A stretch of DNA of 64,000 bases. It comes from Polytrichum commune (lineage: Eukaryota > Streptophyta > Polytrichopsida > Polytrichales > Polytrichaceae). Below the pieces are notes generated by a model, which had not been told where the DNA came from, did no database searches, and worked only from the letters and a program-made list of their open reading frames with translations. Location of the stretch: positions 19,767,501 to 19,831,500 of the forward strand of contig OX485805.1 in NCBI GenBank assembly GCA_950295325.1, given 5' to 3'. Below are positions 52,921 to 64,000 of the stretch, in pieces. A program made the position numbers and the translations under genes. How positions within the stretch are numbered: the stretch's first letter is position 1; every line of letters begins with the position of its first letter.

Positions 52921-53284
52921 AGTTGCAATCAAAGCACTGCACCTTTCACCACAAGCAAGCATGCATGATGGCCATGGATGGTCATACATGTGACATGTCT
53001 ACTATACAATGACTAACATCCCGTGGGGGATGGAGCTGGAGATTTATCTAGAGTTATGTTTGATAGTTGCGTTTTCTTTTTCTTTTAATTAATATTCTAT
53101 TTAAGGAAATTGTAAAATCAGGTTTGAGGGGAAAAAATATTGTTCAATACAACAACAAAAAGTTAATAAAATCAATTCATAAGTGGTGGCGGTTGATGAA
53201 CCAATCAACCAATCAAATGTCAAGTTTTTTTTCATGAAATTGTGATGTGTTAATGTGCATTCTCGATGTTCATAGAGTTTTTGA

Positions 53285-53490
53285 GAATATCAGTCAAAAT
53301 CCTAGTGTTTCTAAGTCCAACCAGATACATGTTGCAATCTTTCAGTTTTTCTTCATTAATTTAAGATGAATTCCATAAATTCCTCTAAAATGATGGGTAA
53401 TTTCCCTAAAGTCTTGAACTTCAACCAATGATTTCTCAAACTCAACCAGATCATCTTTAACTAGCAATCAATTCTCCCCGTTCATTGTGC
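53285..53490 (+). repeat. Further copy of the abundant dispersed repeat
   Basis: Carries 'tcctagtgtttctaagtcca', 'cataaattcctctaaaatga', 'tcttgaacttcaacca' and 'caatcaattctccccgttca'. Best preserved against 2680-2905. Confidence 0.7.
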
Positions 53491-53985
53491 ATTCTTATGA
53501 AATATGAGCATATTCGTACATTTAATGTCAGCTTTGAAGGTTCAATCCATGTTTAAACGATTAAATGTTTATCATGATGATGATAATCACAAAGCACTAC
53601 ACCTTCCTTGCAAGCAAGCATGGCCAATGCATAGTCATGTCATACAATGCATGGTCATGCATGTGGCATGTACAATGATTATTAAGGTCCTTGTGTTGAA
53701 TTTTTTCATAAAAAACTTCATGTAGTGTAATCATGTGCAAATCTTATTCATAAAGTATTTTTGGACATTTTATAATCATCAATTTTATAAATCAAAGCCA
53801 TGTTTTAAATGACCAAAAGTAATCAAAACCTTCCATAATGAGCTGTCAATCTTTATATACAAAAAAAATAACAACAAGATAAACATGAAATATCTCCACT
53901 TCTTTACACAAATTAATAGATGTAGTTTTCTAATAAGATCCCCCAACTAGATTATATTGGGTAATCCATTTTAGATCATACAAAG

Positions 53986-53987
<2 letters not shown>

Positions 53988-54021
<34 letters not shown>
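53988..54021 (+). repeat. (AAT)n microsatellite
   Basis: About eleven ATA/AAT units. Confidence 0.95.
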
Positions 54022-54022
<1 letters not shown>

Positions 54023-55690
54023 CAAAAAATTTGCCAAAAGCTACACCACAATGCTTACTATGTTACGTGTTAAGTAAACTCCACATTTAGAGGTTTTTTT
54101 CTTATATGGCATAGTTATAGATTACCATTAGTTTATGATCATAATATTACTTAATTTAGCCATGGCATTATGTGGGCCATGGCTAAGATTCTCACCAATC
54201 TAAACTCACCAAAGATTTGAGAATCTTAGCACGGGGAGGTCACTTCATTGTCAAGTTGACACCACGTGCGGACAAAGTTTGCTACCCCTATTTTAAATGC
54301 CATACATAATTTTAAAATTTATGATATTTTTTCTACATATACATAACCATTGATAGTATCTTTTGTATATTTTCATGAAATTTTTAGTCATCTTTATTTT
54401 TTTAGTAAATTTTTTAGTTCAATTCTGTGTCATTCTAGTTAGAAACGGTATGTTTTATGAAAAAAACAAATCATCAAATTTAGTTACCACTTTTAACTAT
54501 GTCATAGGTACTAGGTATATCTACTTATGAAAAAAAATTGATAAAATTTTGACCCATTTTGGTGGTGCAACTTACCAAAAGAAGATTTTTTTTGGTCGCA
54601 CGTGGTGTTCAACTTGACAATGGAGTGATCTACCCGTGAATCTTAGCCATGGCTAACAAAACATCATGGCTAATTCGAGTAATGTCATGAAGCTTTTGAA
54701 AACAAAACTGGACTAGAAATAAGTAACAAAAGCTTGTAGGAGATCATGCTTCATTTGTCACGTGTATATGGCTGGAATCCAAGTTTACTAACACAACTGT
54801 AAATACTTTATTTTCATACTTTAGTTGATCACACTTACATATATTTTCCTACTTAAATGGTGTCTTTGGTCTTGATTGCGAAGTATACTAACTAATCAAG
54901 TGAACTACATTTGTAAGGTGAATTGAACAATTAAATTGCTTGAAAATACTTTAACAAGTATACAATTGAGAATATATATATATATGTCTAAAATTACTAA
55001 CCTTTTTTTTACAATTATTGGTTTTAATGTTTTAATGTTCAAAGTCGAGTGTTCAGCGGTCATCTTAGATAACTTAATTGGATAAAACCGTTGCGAACCA
55101 TCATGAACCATTGGTGTTGAGGTTGAGGTCATTTGGGAAAGGTGCTCAATGCTCATCTTAAATAACTTATAGGTATTAAACTCAATATAGTTGATATATC
55201 CAACTTGCAACGTAACAGACCACAATGTTGGTGTAAAATGTTGCCAACATACATACATAACGAGGTCACAACTTTCACCAACTTTCTAGACAATTTTAAA
55301 GGATGAATCATCTAATGTATTTGGGCTTCATCAAACACTTTTCTTATGCATATGCGTTTATTTGAGTGGTATATGGCAAGGCTAGTAGTTAAGAACGGAC
55401 ACCATAAAAACCCATGTTTTGATGATATTGGACTATATGCTCAAAACAAAAGGACATCGTTCTAAGTTCAAAACTTAACACAAGTGGGGAAGACCTTTGT
55501 GATCTTTCAAAGATCTTATAACTTTTGCATCTCAATGTGACACTTGGAACGAAAATCTTCATAATTGATGATAATTAGCCAAATAGGACAACTTTGCAAT
55601 CTCGTCCAATAGTCAAATGTGTAAATGGAGTTAGAAGTGTCCGTTAGAGGCCTACATACCTTAGTTGGTGCATAGCCCTTAACCCTAAAG
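54022..55690. other. Gene-free AT-rich stretch
   Basis: No gene, RNA or clear element recognised. 'gccatggctaa' occurs in both orientations near 54178 and 54645, and 'cacgtg' motifs plus 'caa(g)ttgac' blocks are mirrored around it, suggesting an old inverted-repeat element of about 500 bp that I could not delimit. Confidence 0.3.
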
Positions 55691-55855
55691 CCCTCAAGCT
55701 TCTTCTTTTTGCTACGATTATTACCACCCACCAATCATTCTTAGAAAGTGGAGGGAAACCAAAGAGTGATGGCAACATAGCATGTGTGCATACAAGGACT
55801 CGAATCAATGATTGGTGCTTAAATGCCAAAGTTTGTAAGGTGCCTTGTAGTGTGG
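55690..55855 (-). repeat. SINE-like repeat, copy 1
   Basis: Shares 'aaagtg.aggg.aaaccaaagag', 'gatggcaacata', 'cgaatcaatgattggtgctt' and 'gccaaagtttgta' blocks with 56235-56385. On the minus strand it contains GATTCGAGTCC, resembling a pol III box B. A tRNA-like box A was not securely found. Confidence 0.45.
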
Positions 55856-55939
55856 GTTGCATTAATTGTTTTTTCTTGGTTGGAAGCCTCAAGGGAAAAA
55901 ACATGGGGTCTTTGGGCCCATATTGTTTCCACGATGACT

Positions 55940-56165
55940 ACACTGATATGTGCAATTAGATCGGTCCATGCTAATTTATCCACATTCCACACTATTTTGA
56001 ATACTTATTATCATACTAACAAAAATAGAAGTAACATGGTTTGACCATCATGGTTGCTATACGGATTAACAATCAAAGTTATGAATTTTTGTAATTTGGT
56101 GTTGAACTATGGTGATTTACATGAGTGGGCAACCCTTTCACGAAGGCAACCTAATTGCGCACATG
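55940..56165 (+). repeat. Dispersed repeat, partner of 36980-37215
   Basis: Same motif order as 36980-37215 ('catgctaatttatcc', 'acattccacactattttg', 'tggttgctata', 'cgaaggcaacctaattg'). Confidence 0.65.
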
Positions 56166-56234
56166 AGTTTTCACAATAAATTGTGCCCCACATTACAAAT
56201 TTCCACCCATTAATTTTAGTTAGTAGGAGGATTT

Positions 56235-56385
56235 GGTGTATGATTATTACCGCCTACCAACAATCAAGTCTTCTTAAGAAAGTGGGGGAAAACCAAAGAG
56301 AGATGGCAGCACAATATTTGTCCATGTGCGGATTCGAACTGTTGACCGGTGCTTGATTGCCAAAGTTTGTAGTTGCAGCAAGGAC
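56235..56385 (-). repeat. SINE-like repeat, copy 2
   Basis: Direct relative of 55690-55855. The minus strand carries AGTTCGAATCC, a good match to a tRNA T-loop/box B. Possibly tRNA-derived; alternatively the resemblance is chance. Confidence 0.45.
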
Positions 56386-57753
56386 TCCCAGAATTGGGAG
56401 CTTTCATTCCTTTTAGGGTTGGGTGCCTCGGAGTAGGTTGCGATTGAAGTTCGATTTGACATTCTGCGCCAAAAGTTGGCGCGATTGCTTTGAATGACTC
56501 GTGGGAGCAACATCTGTGACGTTTCGAAGAAGCAACTGTAAGATCTTTTGGCACAAACAAACAATGCTGCATTTCATGACCTCATCATCATCGTTGGGTA
56601 CAGCGCCCACAAAGTCATCTTGCGTCTCCTCAAATGCGCAACTTCAACGTCAACAATGCCACAGATGATGGTGCTGAGGAAATTCGTCGCTCGAGAATTT
56701 GGCACCCGATGGAGTTCTTGCTGGTGAGGTTGTGGTCGTGGAAATGCAATCCGAAGGACGAGTAAAAACACTTCCAGATTGCATGGGGGGCTCCAAACTA
56801 GGATCTATCTCCAGCCCATGGGTTATGGTGCACTTGGATGTGAGCAGGATGATGATGATGCTTTGTTGAGGTATTTCTCACAATCTTAGGTTTCTGAATT
56901 GCTCCTGTATCTCTGTATCTGCCTCTCTCTCTGCAATAGCACTCTTGAGTTGAGGTGAAAGACGACATTTTGTGTGTTTCACAGTGTTGTGCAGGTTCCT
57001 TTCTACAGTGTTTCTAGGTTTGTAGTATGTAGTTGACTTGGTTCAACTTTTGTGCCAAAATTGTGAGCTCTTACTTGGCATCATCACTGTCATCTTTGTG
57101 TTATGTTTCTCTTCTCTTTCTGATCTTGGATACTTCTAAGTTGAGGCGTTTTCAATGCACATGTACATGTCCATCATCATTGAGGTTGGAAGACCTAGTT
57201 CTCTCATGTATTTGCCCCTCTTGTGTTTGCATGCTTTGTTGTTTGTACAGCTGGTTGCCCAATTCTGGGTGAGTTTTTCAGCACATGTATTTATTGGCCA
57301 CTTTCCATGTCACGGTTTACAATTCCAAAAAATCTGCTGTGGGTTCTGACTCTTCACCCTTGGCTGTTGTTGAGTGAAGGTGCGCTTGTGAGCTGGTCTT
57401 TTTAAACCACTGATAACCACGAAGGAATTGCGTGCGGACCTGCATAGGAGTAGAGTATTTGGACTGGCAAATCCTGGTTGTACTGTGTATTCAGATTGGG
57501 GGATATCCTTGCATGCACATATTTAAGCATAAGATTGGGCTTGCAAAGCACCAGACGATCAACCATTTCCAACTGTTCATGCAGGCTCAACTACTTACGA
57601 AGTTCCTCATCAAATAGAGGTGAGCAGCTTCATATTCACTATTTTTGTACCACAGGATTGTGGATCCTTTTGTTGTTGTTGCTGCTGACTTGTGCTTTCG
57701 TTTTCTCAATGTATGGATGATAACTTTATGTTTGGATCTAGTGTAATCCAGAT
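56386..57753 (+). promoter_or_regulatory. Probable upstream/leader region of the E(z) gene
   Basis: A GC-richer segment (about 56400-56880) with a CT-rich 'ctgcctctctctctgca' tract at about 56920-56937, then T-rich intron-like DNA up to the first coding exon. The ORFs in it have no domains. A 5' UTR intron is likely but unproven; an in-frame TAG at 57739-57741 supports the start at 57754. Confidence 0.4.
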
Positions 57754-60700
57754 ATGGAGAAGATGAAGATGCGGCAGCAGGTGCTCCTGGATGACTTAAA
57801 ACCCGAAACTGGCTCCCAATCGTCTCCCACCATTGCCGTAAGCCACGATTTTCTTAATCTCTTGATGGTGGCCCCCGGGACACTTACACCCTGAAGCTGA
57901 TTGTGCAAGGACTGAGGACTAACTACAGTTTAGTCTTGAGTAATCTAACATTTTGGCATTTAATTTTCTTCCCTACCTTAGGGTTTTTCCTTATCTCTCC
58001 TGGTTTCTTTATGTTGAATTTGAGGTCTTAGTACACATTCTATAAACAATTTTGCTACAGTCTTCTGGTGACACTAGAGGTATTCTTTCGAATGCAAGTC
58101 TTGCAACCTAAGTATGTGAGAAAATTGCAAATCTGCTTGTCATAGGTTGGACAAGCTGTTTTGATTGTATTCAATCACAGGATACAATAGCAACAAGTTA
58201 TTGTCTTCATCACTTGGGCGTAATGTACATGGGTCTTGATGGTGCAGGATTATGAGGAGGTGGAAGAGGAAGATGTGAAGGGTCCCACAATTGCAGATGC
58301 CCTTCAAAAGCTCCTGAAACAAGTGCGCCTTGAGAGGCAATCGCATGTCAAGGTACCTATTACTTTCAATTGTAGCATTTGAGATCAACTCTGAGAGTTA
58401 TGAAAGTCTATAAATATGCAATTTGTGTGTGCGCGTGGAAATTGCTATGGTTGCATTGTTGGAATCGGCAGCCTTTAGGAGTCTGTTTCACCTAACAGGT
58501 TTGGTGATGCAGATGCGCATGGATACAAACAAAGAGCGTTTGAAGGAATTCACAGACAACCTTGCAAGTCTGGACATGAAACGGAAGGAGATCTGGGAAG
58601 TAGAGGAACCATCCGGTCTTGTTTTACTTTGTAAGAAAGGTTACCAACTTCTGAGCAGCATGAATGGCTCTGACAGTTCTGGGGAGAGAGATGGGAGATC
58701 AGGGATGCTGGAGTCGAGTGGGAATGGAAAACCTATTTCCATCATCTTTGGAAGCCAAATAGGTGGTAAGACTCCTCTTCGGCATACGAAGCTTGTCAAA
58801 GTGGAGAATGTGCCACGGTACACGACATGGATCTATCTAGACAGGTGAGGTGGCGACTTCCAAATCATATGGATCTATAAACTTCTATTATGATCAAGGG
58901 TATTAGGGTTATCCTTTTAACTCAATGGGACTTCTTGTTGGGGAGTTGGTCCCACTATAATTTTTCATTGGTTGTTTTACATACAATATCAATAATTTCT
59001 TTCCACTTGTGGTCCATGCTCAGGGAGAATGTTAGGGATTGGAGACCAACCTATTTTGATTAATTGAAGTCCAAACTCATTCTAGCACCTCTTGGCATAC
59101 TAAAATGAGTTTAGGAACCTGATAATGAGTTAATGAGTTTAATGAGTTTAGGAACAATGAATTTAATAAACTGATACAGAATGTTCTCTGTTCAAACCTC
59201 CACACTGCCTCCAAGCATGCAGCAAAAACTTACTGAAAATGGAAAGCTTTGTATGGAAAACAACATACTCCTCACCAAAAGTCTATTGAGCTATAGGATA
59301 ATTCCATTGAGGGCATAGAAAATAGTGATTATGGTGGAAATGGGTTGCAGCAGAAGGTACTTACAAAGTGTCAGCTGAGTCTGTTTTTTTTTACAAACAA
59401 GCATAGAAAATTGTCTCCAAGCATTTTAACCCAGATTTTTCAAACGACAGTGATTGTTCATATAGATTAATCTTGTGTGGCTGGTGGGATGCTTATCTCA
59501 GAAACCAACGCATGACAGAAGATCAATCTGTGGTGGGTCGCCGTCGAATCTACTATGACAGTGATGGCAATGAAACATTGATCGCCAGTGATAGTGAGGA
59601 AGAGGATCCTGGGGATGATGATGACAAAGAAGAATCCAAACATGACTTTACAAAGGGTGAAGACTCATTGATATGGTACTTTACACATATATATACTCAA
59701 CATTGCAAACATAGAATGATATTTGCATCAAGTTCTCATCTTCAGAAAAACATATGAGCGTTTTTTTGACTATATATATATATATGCTTGCATATAATCA
59801 ATGACTGGAAGATGGAGTAGAGTTTGCCTGGATTCTGCCGGTCTCTGCGATTCTTAGCATTAAGATTGGTGTAATCTAGAAGGGCTCGAAAGACAAGACC
59901 CTGTTGCATATTGCCGACATCCCATTGTTTTCTTTTCAAAATAGAGCTAATAATGGAAAGGTCTGCTTCCAAATTATCAAATAGTTCTCTTCTTGAAGTC
60001 CTAACGGGTGCACAAAGTGTCATAGGCTTCTATTAGCAATGGCTTCTCTATCATAAATCTCAAATAGGTCTCTGACAAGTGGCTTGGATGCAATGACCTG
60101 GTTATTGGTAGTCCTTGTGGTTTAGGAAGCAAAAATTTGCAAGAGACTGCATCCTGAAGTTTCTCCACCCCAGCTTCCAATTGACTCTGGGTTGTTATTG
60201 CCACAGGATGGCTATTCAGGAGCTTGGATCGGATACAGTGGTTATAGATGAGCTGTCTGACATGTTGGATATTAGGCGGGAGGAGATTGAGGTATCAACA
60301 AAATGTACTACATTATGATGAGAAGCTTGCTTTCACCTTGAGTGAATGTAGTGCATCGCTGGAGCTCTGCCTATGGTGTATTTTGTTTGGTTATGTAATC
60401 TGTTAAGCATAAATATGGAACTTTCTTTTTACTTTGTACACAGGCTGGTTCTTCAACTTCTGGTCTTATTTCTATTTTTATTATAATTCTCTTGTTTGTT
60501 TTCATTCCAGGCAAGGTATGATAGTCTTCTCAAAGTATCTATCAAAAGAACTGAAGTTGGGTTGCCACCAATGCAAGTTGTGGGGGCTTCAAGTACTGGG
60601 AAAATATCTCCACAAGGCAGGAGGAAAACCTCCACTAAGGAGCTTGCACGAGAAGCTGCCAAGGAGGCCAAAGAATCTAGGAGAGGATCCTTCAAAGATG

Positions 60701-63700
60701 TACTGAAGGATTCTGAAAAAGAGATAGTCAATGGAGACAGTGCTCTTCAAATCGTGTCTGTTCTAGAAGCCACCTCCTCTGTGCTAGCCATCAGGGAGGA
60801 AGACAAAGTTGAACCAATTAATCTTCTCACTGCTATGGATTCCTTTGACAATCTGTTCTGCAGGCGTTGTTTGGTAAGAATATGAGCACATTTTACTTCA
60901 TTCTTCAGTAGGGTGGATCCAAATCTTATACGATTGCTGTAATCATTTTAAGGTAGGCATGTGTTGAGTTACTTTTGTCTCTGTACCCACTTCTCGTAGG
61001 ATATGAAACATGCAATTAGTGCGAGATAATTAGCAAATCCAAATCCTGTGGCCATTTGCCTCATAGGTTTTGGAGCAAATATGAATATCATATTCATTAT
61101 CGTGCCCATCAAATGGACGTACAGGTCCCCCCAATTATATTGAGCCTAGAATGGTTAGCATATTCTGAGCACATCGTCCAATTCATATTAAACGTGTCTT
61201 TTTGGTGTTTGCTCTTAGATCCACACCTAACCACAGACCACTCAAATATAGGTGTCTAGATTATTGCTATGTTGGATTTAGGCATGTCTACCTTAGGGTT
61301 ACAATTAAAGTTGTAACTATTTGCTCCCAGAAATACATATTTAATTTCATTGCTGTAGTAAACTGAAACTGTCATTGCATGTCCCCAGGTATTCGACTGT
61401 CGATTACATGGCTGCTCCCAAGCCATAGTGCATCCAGTAAGCATTGCGCCAGAGTTTCCTGTTCCTTATGCTTCTATTTTTGTTTTACAGTGTTCTGTGC
61501 CCTAGGTCGTGGTTTGGTTTTCACGACAAAGCAGGTCTATGATATTGTTCTTCAAGAGGAACTTTGGAACCACTTACAAAACCTGCGATGTATTTTCTGA
61601 TCCAACTTTACAGAAACTTCTCTGAGCCTAGAGGGTATTTCTGCAGAGTGAAAGGCAACAACCATGGACTGGTGCAGAAGAAAAGCAGAACAATCCTTGT
61701 GGTAGACATTGTTGTCTCCTGGTAGGTTGCATTTAATCTATTTTGAAGTTATTGCATAGTTCAGCAAGTAAGGGTTGCATATGTTCAGTTGTAGACAAGT
61801 CGAATCTTTTTGATGCTTTCCCAGTTGTTCTTCTGAACAAGGGTGTGGGTTTTGGCATTCTTTTCAAATGTGGGAATATTTTTGCTGCAGTCTGAACCCA
61901 GAATCCACGAAAACACTATCACCCAGGGTGATGTCCCTCTACTCAAAGATGTTGAAGCCGCAGAGAAAGAACTTTCAGCAAGCCCTGAGCAAGATCAATC
62001 CCTCATTGAAGACAATGAGGTGGTTTCTCAGAGGAGATCTAAACGATCGAAGACCTCCAGCAAAGAAAGGTCATCCTCATCTGATTCACAGGCATTGGCT
62101 GCATTAGTGATAGAAGAACCACTGAACTCCCTGCAACTTGCAGTGACGGGAGTGGAGCAGACGGATATGGTCATGAAAGAAAAAAAGTTGGACAAGCGGT
62201 CAAGTGCCACAAGAAAGTCACTCTCTCGGCGTGTAAAACGGCTGGCACCTCAGGGAGACATAGCTGCATTCCTGAAGCCCCCCACAAGCCAGGAGGAATC
62301 CATTGCCTCTCCTGAGAATGAGAATGAAGACCTGTCAAGAGATGAACAACGTGCCTTGAAGGTAGTTCAGTCTCTTGAAAAGTACCTGTCACCATTTATA
62401 ATAATCTCATATTGCACTGAGACTTCTCTGGTTCTGAACTCGCCACTTTATTTCTTTAACTTGGAGGAAATTTGTCTTTGTACTGGTGCTCCTTTATTGT
62501 CATGGTTTTCTGTGCAGATGTGGATTGGTATCTTACCGGGTGACTCTTGCTCATATCATGATAACTGACAGATTGCTATATGGTATTCACAAAATTGAGG
62601 GTAGTCAGCTCAACAAATTGCATCATTTCTGTATCAGGAAGAGGGAAGCTCTAATTTAGAGAAGGTCAATAAGCTTCAAGGAATGGTCCAGAGCAAGCTT
62701 TCTGGGAAGAGGTCCCCTGCACCAAAAGATGAGGATGTCGAAGGTAGTGATCAGCATGAAGGGGATGTGGCAGCTGATTGTGAAGTTTCAAAGGTCAAGA
62801 ATGAAATAGTGCCTGTATCTGAGTTGGATGGCAAGGAGGAGCGTATACCATTACTTGAGAATGGAGGAGCACCATCCAACATTGTTAAAGTGGAAGTTGG
62901 TCTGGGGTGGAGTGAATTGGAGATGGGCTTGTATGAGAAGGGTTTGCAAGTCTTTGGGAGAAATAGGTATCAATTTTCATATCACAATTTGAATCAAAAC
63001 ATACCAATAGCTTCTTGTGTAAAATCTTCAACATGTGGGCATTCACATAATCCCTACACTCTAGCGTATATATATTGCACCTTAAATTAAGAAGCAAAAT
63101 AAAAATAGGGACTTCCAGTGAATATGTGCATTGTGATTGGTAAATGTGCTACAGCTTGTTCTGCTGAAAAAATGAATTGAATGGTGGGCTTGGATAAACA
63201 GTTGCCTGATAGCACGCAATATGCTCCAAGGCTTGAAGACGTGTGCAGAGGTGGACACATATTCCCGGGAACTAGATGCAGCTGGACAAGGACCTGATGG
63301 GGTCCGTCGCTTTGCTGACAGTCTGGTGTGCTTGCAACTCTCTTCTCTTCATTGATTTCAAGTATTTTTCTTTATTAGAGTTAAGCTTCAACTCAATGGG
63401 ATTTTTGGTCAGGAGTTGGTCCCCTATGATTTTCCATTGCCGGTTTTGCACACCAGATCAATAATTTCTTTTCACTTGTGGTGCATGCTCAGAGTTAGTG
63501 TTTGAAAAAATAGCAACCTATTTTTGGTTCATTGAGGGCCAAATTCCTTTTGGCACCTCTTGACATGCCTACATAAATTTGACCAAGCATTCTTCAGAAA
63601 CTTCACACTACCTCCAAGCATTTTTCAGAAACTTACTGAACATGGAAGGTCTTGTATGTAAAACGACCAACTCGCAACCAAAAGTCATGCTGAGTTAGAG

Positions 63701-64000
63701 AATCTATATTGTGCTGTACAAGTTTTGCACCAGATGAATGGTCATCTTGACATTTACGGTCAGTAGTTTTGCAGATGTCAGTTTTGGAACAGCTTTTGAC
63801 AAGTGTTATGGTGGTGTTAAATCAGGATATTGAGGCAGCGACTCGAGCACGCTTATATGGTGGTCGACGTAAAGGCAGGGTGCGGAAACTGAAGTACACA
63901 TGGAAGTCAGTGGCGCGCCCTGTACTGCGAAAAAGGATGGCTAATGGTAAGGATCAGCCATGTCGACAGTATACACCTTGCAACTGCCTATACACTTGTG
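57754..64000 (+). CDS. E(z)-type PRC2 histone H3K27 methyltransferase, 3' end outside window
   Basis: Twelve in-frame exons give 788 residues so far: 57754..57837, 58248..58352, 58513..58844, 59502..59675, 60207..60291, 60511..60873, 61389..61436, 61647..61721, 61891..62361, 62638..62966, 63202..63325, 63826..(64000). Landmarks: QRMTEDQSVVGRRRIYYDSDG, DSEEED acidic patch, GEDSLIW, then SFDNLFCRRCLVFDCRLHGC with following PCGRHCCL cysteines (about 375-422), a basic linker (423-580), a SANT-like WSELEMGLYEKGLQVFGRNS, CLIARNMLQGLKTC, and the start of the CXC domain (YTWKSVARPVLRKRMANGK, CRQYTPCNC). In family knowledge CXC precedes the catalytic SET domain, which must lie beyond 64000. It would be the CURLY LEAF/SWINGER orthologue, depositing H3K27me3 in the nucleus with ESC/FIE, Su(z)12 and MSI1-type partners. 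Introns 3 and 11 contain MITEs of one family, intron 4 an antisense coding-like block, and intron 6 a dispersed repeat. No break is seen. Confidence 0.96.
58913..59310. mobile_element. MITE copy 3, in E(z) intron 3
   Basis: Left end 'ttatccttttaactcaatgg', then 'ttggttgttttacatacaa'. Right end 'tggaaaacaacatactcc', then 'aaaagtctattgagctata'. It shares 'ccaagcatgca' and 'agcacctcttg' with the other copies. Confidence 0.75.
59790..60205 (-). pseudogene. Unidentified coding-like block antisense in E(z) intron 4
   Basis: Two long minus-strand frames (60204-60001 and 60023-59742) overlap and together give a continuous protein-like reading with one frame change near 60010. The second includes LEADLSIISSILKRKQWDVG and VFRALLDYTNLNAKNRRDRQ. 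Composition looks protein-like, but I do not recognise the family. It is probably a retrocopy or transposon-borne fragment inserted in the intron. Confidence 0.35.
60985..61260 (+). repeat. Dispersed repeat in E(z) intron 6 (partner at 24905-25235)
   Basis: 'cccacttctcgtaggatatg', 'tagcaaatccaaatc', 'atcatattcat', 'tgagcacat..tccaat' and 'caaatataggtgtc' occur in the same order as at 24905-25235. Confidence 0.65.
63376..63715. mobile_element. MITE copy 4, in E(z) intron 11
   Basis: Left end 'gagttaagcttcaactcaat', then 'gatttttggtcaggagttgg'. Right end 'caactcgcaaccaaaagtca', then 'tgctgagttagagaat'. Interior 'ggcacctcttgacatg' and 'ccaagcat' match the other copies. Confidence 0.75.

Noticed and set aside
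55790-56385. tRNA gene suggested by a TTCGAATC motif
   Set aside because: No acceptor stem, D-arm or anticodon arm can be drawn; only a box B resemblance remains.

Overview
This is a stretch of nuclear genome from a land plant. The genes have many introns with GT-AG borders, and the recognisable proteins are eukaryotic housekeeping and chromatin factors. The E(z) homologue has the plant-type layout. I could not fix the species. The sequence has moderate AT richness, 0.1-1 kb introns and dense old non-autonomous DNA transposons, which would suit a lycophyte, fern or bryophyte, but this is a low-confidence inference.

Layout. 1-3.7 kb: gene-free, degraded repeats. 3.7-5.3 kb (+): two-exon GET2/CAMLG-like tail-anchored-protein receptor subunit. 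5.3-7.9 kb: repeats plus a TATA box with a short first-exon-like ORF. 7.9-10.7 kb (-): seven-exon Bud32/PRPK kinase of the KEOPS complex. 10.7-13.4 kb: gene-free, with a hAT-type element flanked by a perfect 8-bp duplication. 13.4-17.0 kb (+): ATG18/WIPI autophagy beta-propeller gene with one problematic exon junction and a weak 3' end. 17-28 kb: repeat-rich desert with a mini-CACTA, a pogo-derived MITE, a 939-bp hairpin MULE and a large inverted repeat next to the following promoter. 28.1-33.6 kb (+): complete twelve-exon GFAT gene (697 aa). 34.5-36.3 kb: pogo/Tigger-like transposon with TA duplications and a damaged transposase. 37-43.5 kb: decayed Ty3/gypsy element on the minus strand, with a second hairpin MULE. 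44.7-46.2 kb (+): C-terminal half of exosome subunit RRP43. 48.9-50.0 kb (+): broken gene for a GIY-YIG nuclease-domain protein, followed by a two-exon scrap of the RNA polymerase I second-largest subunit. 50.9-56.5 kb: repeats, including a 30-bp minisatellite. 57.8-64.0 kb (+): twelve exons of an E(z)-type PRC2 histone methyltransferase, cut off by the window end inside the CXC domain.

The genes do not form an operon or a pathway; each is an independent eukaryotic gene. What links the window is the transposon load. The same small families recur in intergenic DNA and in the introns of Bud32 and E(z). Several elements keep identifiable termini and target duplications, so superfamilies can be assigned. 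The most unusual items are the GIY-YIG gene, the two hairpin MULEs, an inverted repeat whose right arm supplies the probable GFAT TATA box, and two otherwise well-preserved genes that are each out of frame by one base at a single exon junction.
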